Assembly: GCA_029237915.1 (NCBI GenBank)
Contig: JAQWHD010000046.1
Coordinates: forward strand, 1-35,157
Source of the DNA: Thalassotalea sp.
GTDB lineage: Bacteria; Pseudomonadota; Gammaproteobacteria; Enterobacterales; Alteromonadaceae
Direction of reading: 5' to 3'
Length of the DNA: 35,157 bases
Shown: positions 33,408-35,157 of the stretch, one piece after another
How positions within the stretch are numbered: position 1 is the stretch's first letter
Layout of the letters: every line of letters starts with the position of its first letter
Translations under genes and position numbers: made by a program
The notes under the pieces: generated by a model
Told to the model about the DNA's origin: nothing
The model's database searches: none
Seen by the model: the letters and a program-made list of their open reading frames with translations, nothing else

Positions 33408-34838
33408 TTAAAACAAACGGTTTAAGCCATTTAATGCCGCAACACGGAATGCTTCAGCCATAGTAGGGTAGTTAAACGTTGTATTAACGAAATAATCAAT
33501 GGTATTGCCACCATTATTTTGTTGCATGATTGCTTGGCCAATGTGAATGATTTCAGCCGCATTTTCACCAAAACAATGAATACCGAGAATTTCTTTGGTT
33601 TCACGATGGAATAATATTTTAAGCGAACCAACCAAACTATTGGCTATTTGCGCTCTAGCTAAATGCTTAAATTGTGCGCGGCCAACTTCATAAGGAACTT
33701 TCGCTTCAGTAAGCTCTAACTCAGTTTTACCTACTGAACTGATCTCAGGGATGGTATAGATGCCGGTTGGAATATCTGCATTTAATCTACCTGCGGTATC
33801 ATTGTTGAAAATTGCACTGGCAGCAATTCTGCCTTGATCGTAAGCAGCACTTGCTAAACTTGGGTAACCAATAACGTCACCAACAGCATAGATGCTATCA
33901 ACTTGTGTTTGATACGCGCCGTTCACTTTAATTTGGCCACGGCCATCGGCAGTTAACCCAGCGGCTTCTAAATTAAGCTCGGCAGTGTTACCAGTACGTC
34001 CATTAGCAAAAAGTAAACAATCGGCTTTGACTTTTTTACCTGATTCTAAATGCACAATTACAGAGTTATCAGTAGTTTCAACTCTTTCAATTTGTTCACC
34101 GTGGCGAATAACAACGCCGTTATTCCATAAGTGATAACTTAATGAGTCAGACATTTCATCATCAAGGAATGATAATAAACGGTCGCGAGTGTTAATTAAA
34201 TCGACCTTAACATCGAGTCCTCTAAAGATAGAAGCGTACTCGCTGCCAATAACGCCGGCACCATAAATAATGATTTGTCTTGGATCATGCTTTAGCGAAA
34301 GAATACTGTCAGAGTCGTATACTCGAGGGTGGCTAAAGTCTACATTATCAGGATGATAAGGACGTGAGCCTGTGGCAATAATAATATTGCTAGCGCTGAT
34401 CACCTCAATTGAGCCATCTTCTAACGTGATCTTTACATGGTTAGCATCTACAAATTCTGCTTGGCCATGATAGTTGGTTATTCTATTTCTATTATAAAAG
34501 CCTGAGCGTAAGCGTACTTGCTTATCGATTACTGAAGACGCGTGCCCTAAAATATCAGGAAAAGTTAAATGCTTTGGCTTTTCAACATTGGCAAATAATG
34601 GGTTTGAATTATATTGGATCAATTGACTTACTGATTGACGCAAAGCTTTTGAAGGAATAGTTCCCCAATGTGTACAACCACCACCAACTTTTTTATAGCG
34701 TTCAATTACAGCAACTGTTTGGTCAAGTTTCGCTAGCTTCATTGCCGCGCCTTCGCCACCAGGACCTGTGCCAATTATAATTGCATCAAAATCGTAGGAA
34801 GCTTGTTGTTCATCTGAACTGTGTTGTTTTTTAGCCAA
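33408..34838 (-). CDS. sthA: Soluble pyridine nucleotide transhydrogenase
   Basis: SthA is an FAD flavoprotein that moves reducing equivalents from NADPH to NAD+. The 476-aa product (E. coli 466) shows the FAD-binding [34 protein letters not shown], the NAD-binding [17 protein letters not shown], the second FAD motif [22 protein letters not shown] and the C-terminal dimer domain. The sequence CTHWGT has threonine where disulfide reductases have their second redox cysteine, which is the hallmark of SthA against lipoamide dehydrogenase. A short Lys/Gln/Ser-rich N-terminal extension (about 10 residues) precedes the fold. A TATAAT at 34879-34884 (minus strand) may be its -10 box; no good -35 is seen. 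Confidence 0.94.
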   Translation of the reverse strand: MAKKQHSSDEQQASYDFDAIIIGTGPGGEGAAMKLAKLDQTVAVIERYKKVGGGCTHWGTIPSKALRQSVSQLIQYNSNPLFANVEKPKHLTFPDILGHASSVIDKQVRLRSGFYNRNRITNYHGQAEFVDANHVKITLEDGSIEVISASNIIIATGSRPYHPDNVDFSHPRVYDSDSILSLKHDPRQIIIYGAGVIGSEYASIFRGLDVKVDLINTRDRLLSFLDDEMSDSLSYHLWNNGVVIRHGEQIERVETTDNSVIVHLESGKKVKADCLLFANGRTGNTAELNLEAAGLTADGRGQIKVNGAYQTQVDSIYAVGDVIGYPSLASAAYDQGRIAASAIFNNDTAGRLNADIPTGIYTIPEISSVGKTELELTEAKVPYEVGRAQFKHLARAQIANSLVGSLKILFHRETKEILGIHCFGENAAEIIHIGQAIMQQNNGGNTIDYFVNTTFNYPTMAEAFRVAALNGLNRLF

Positions 34839-34965
34839 TGTAAATGCCTTTAACCAGAGTGTGTAAATTCGTTAACTGATTATATAGCAACTAATACCGT
34901 TTTATAAATAAAAACAACAAAGAATTGATATAGATAGGATATTTGCGGTATTTTTCGGTAAAAAA

Positions 34966-35132
34966 GGGGGATTCTCAAATGCTAAAAACGAAATAAGACC
35001 TGACGACATTTATTTAAGTAACAGCATACTGAAGGAGATCTCGTGTCTCGCTTTGGCTCGCACAAGATGACGGTGTATTTTTTATGTTTTGTGGGGGATT
35101 ATCAAACGTCAGAAACGAAAAAAGACCTTGCG
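34966..35132. repeat. Diverged direct repeat, two 40-bp copies 127 bp apart
   Basis: Copies at 34966-35005 and 35093-35132 both start GGGGGATT and share AAACGAA and AAGACC; by eye 32 of 40 positions agree. Similarity continues upstream (CGGTATTTTT versus CGGTGTATTTTTT). The second copy has become part of a terminator, the first has not. Confidence 0.65.
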
Positions 35133-35141
35133 GTCTTTTTT
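35118..35141. terminator. Terminator at window edge
   Basis: AAAAAAGACC / GGTCTTTTTT, a 10-bp stem with a TTGC loop and T runs on both strands. The gene it serves is probably beyond the right edge. Confidence 0.85.
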
Positions 35142-35157
35142 TTCGAGCTTACTTTAA

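Larger units (their letters stand above)
34839..35157. other. 319-bp upstream spacer of sthA
   Basis: No gene is supported. The part next to sthA should carry its promoter (TATAAT on the minus strand at 34879-34884). Further out are two diverged copies of a roughly 40-bp sequence (34966-35005 and 35093-35132), an intervening stretch rich in TCTCG/GCTCGCACAAGATGACG that looks like a dispersed intergenic repeat, and a terminator at the window edge, probably for a gene outside the window. Confidence 0.6.

Noticed and set aside
33408-34838. Dihydrolipoamide dehydrogenase instead of SthA
   Set aside because: The redox disulfide pattern CxxxxC is missing (CTHWGT), which is typical of SthA, and no pyruvate dehydrogenase genes are nearby.

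Overview
The window reads as ordinary chromosome of a low-GC marine gammaproteobacterium, most likely order Alteromonadales and close to Colwellia or Thalassotalea. This is an inference from AT-rich codon use, from the gene families present (DUF2982, DUF3087, DUF3718, DUF2999) and from ATACCAA/TTGGTAT-ended intergenic repeats. No phage, IS transposase, CRISPR array, rRNA or tRNA gene is visible.

Layout. Positions 1-951 (minus strand) hold the 5' end of sbcB (exonuclease I) and an orphan recX. Positions 1151-3109 (minus) are the upp-uraA uracil salvage operon. At 3364-5670 (minus) lies a long U32-family, RlhA-like protein, divergent from a GST-fold protein at 5811-6491. A DUF2982 membrane protein (6501-7175, minus) is divergent from recC-recB-recD (7439-16626), whose genes overlap by a few bases with good ribosome binding sites; a DUF3087 membrane protein follows. 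At 17409-19631 is a CadC-like membrane regulator with a C-terminal TPR region. Two AT-rich spacers flank a small secreted DUF3718 protein and precede a twin-CBS protein. hrpA (21575-25564) is followed by a PilZ protein with a near-consensus sigma-70 promoter. rlmI and yccX are divergent, as neighbours also seen in E. coli. Then come a PIG3-type quinone oxidoreductase, a DUF1653 protein, an unrecognised 85-aa protein with DUF2999, a DUF2007 zinc-ribbon protein, the yiaW-yiaV pair, an OYE-family flavin oxidoreductase and sthA.

How the genes fit together. The main theme of the left half is double-strand-break processing: RecBCD loads RecA, RecX restrains RecA filaments, and ExoI (SbcB) degrades 3' single strands. 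The right half has RNA/ribosome functions (HrpA, RlmI) and NAD(P)H redox enzymes (quinone oxidoreductase, OYE, SthA).

The least ordinary content is between genes. There is a 162-bp foldback element resembling a MITE, whose right end forms an extended -10 promoter in front of the quinone oxidoreductase gene. There are three tandem arrays built on a 7-bp period, two of which share the core TTCTAG. A 17-bp-arm hairpin sits in front of the CadC-like regulator, and a diverged direct duplication lies upstream of sthA. I did not find convincing evidence of a new multi-gene system; the most useful leads are the repeat families and the CadC-like regulator.
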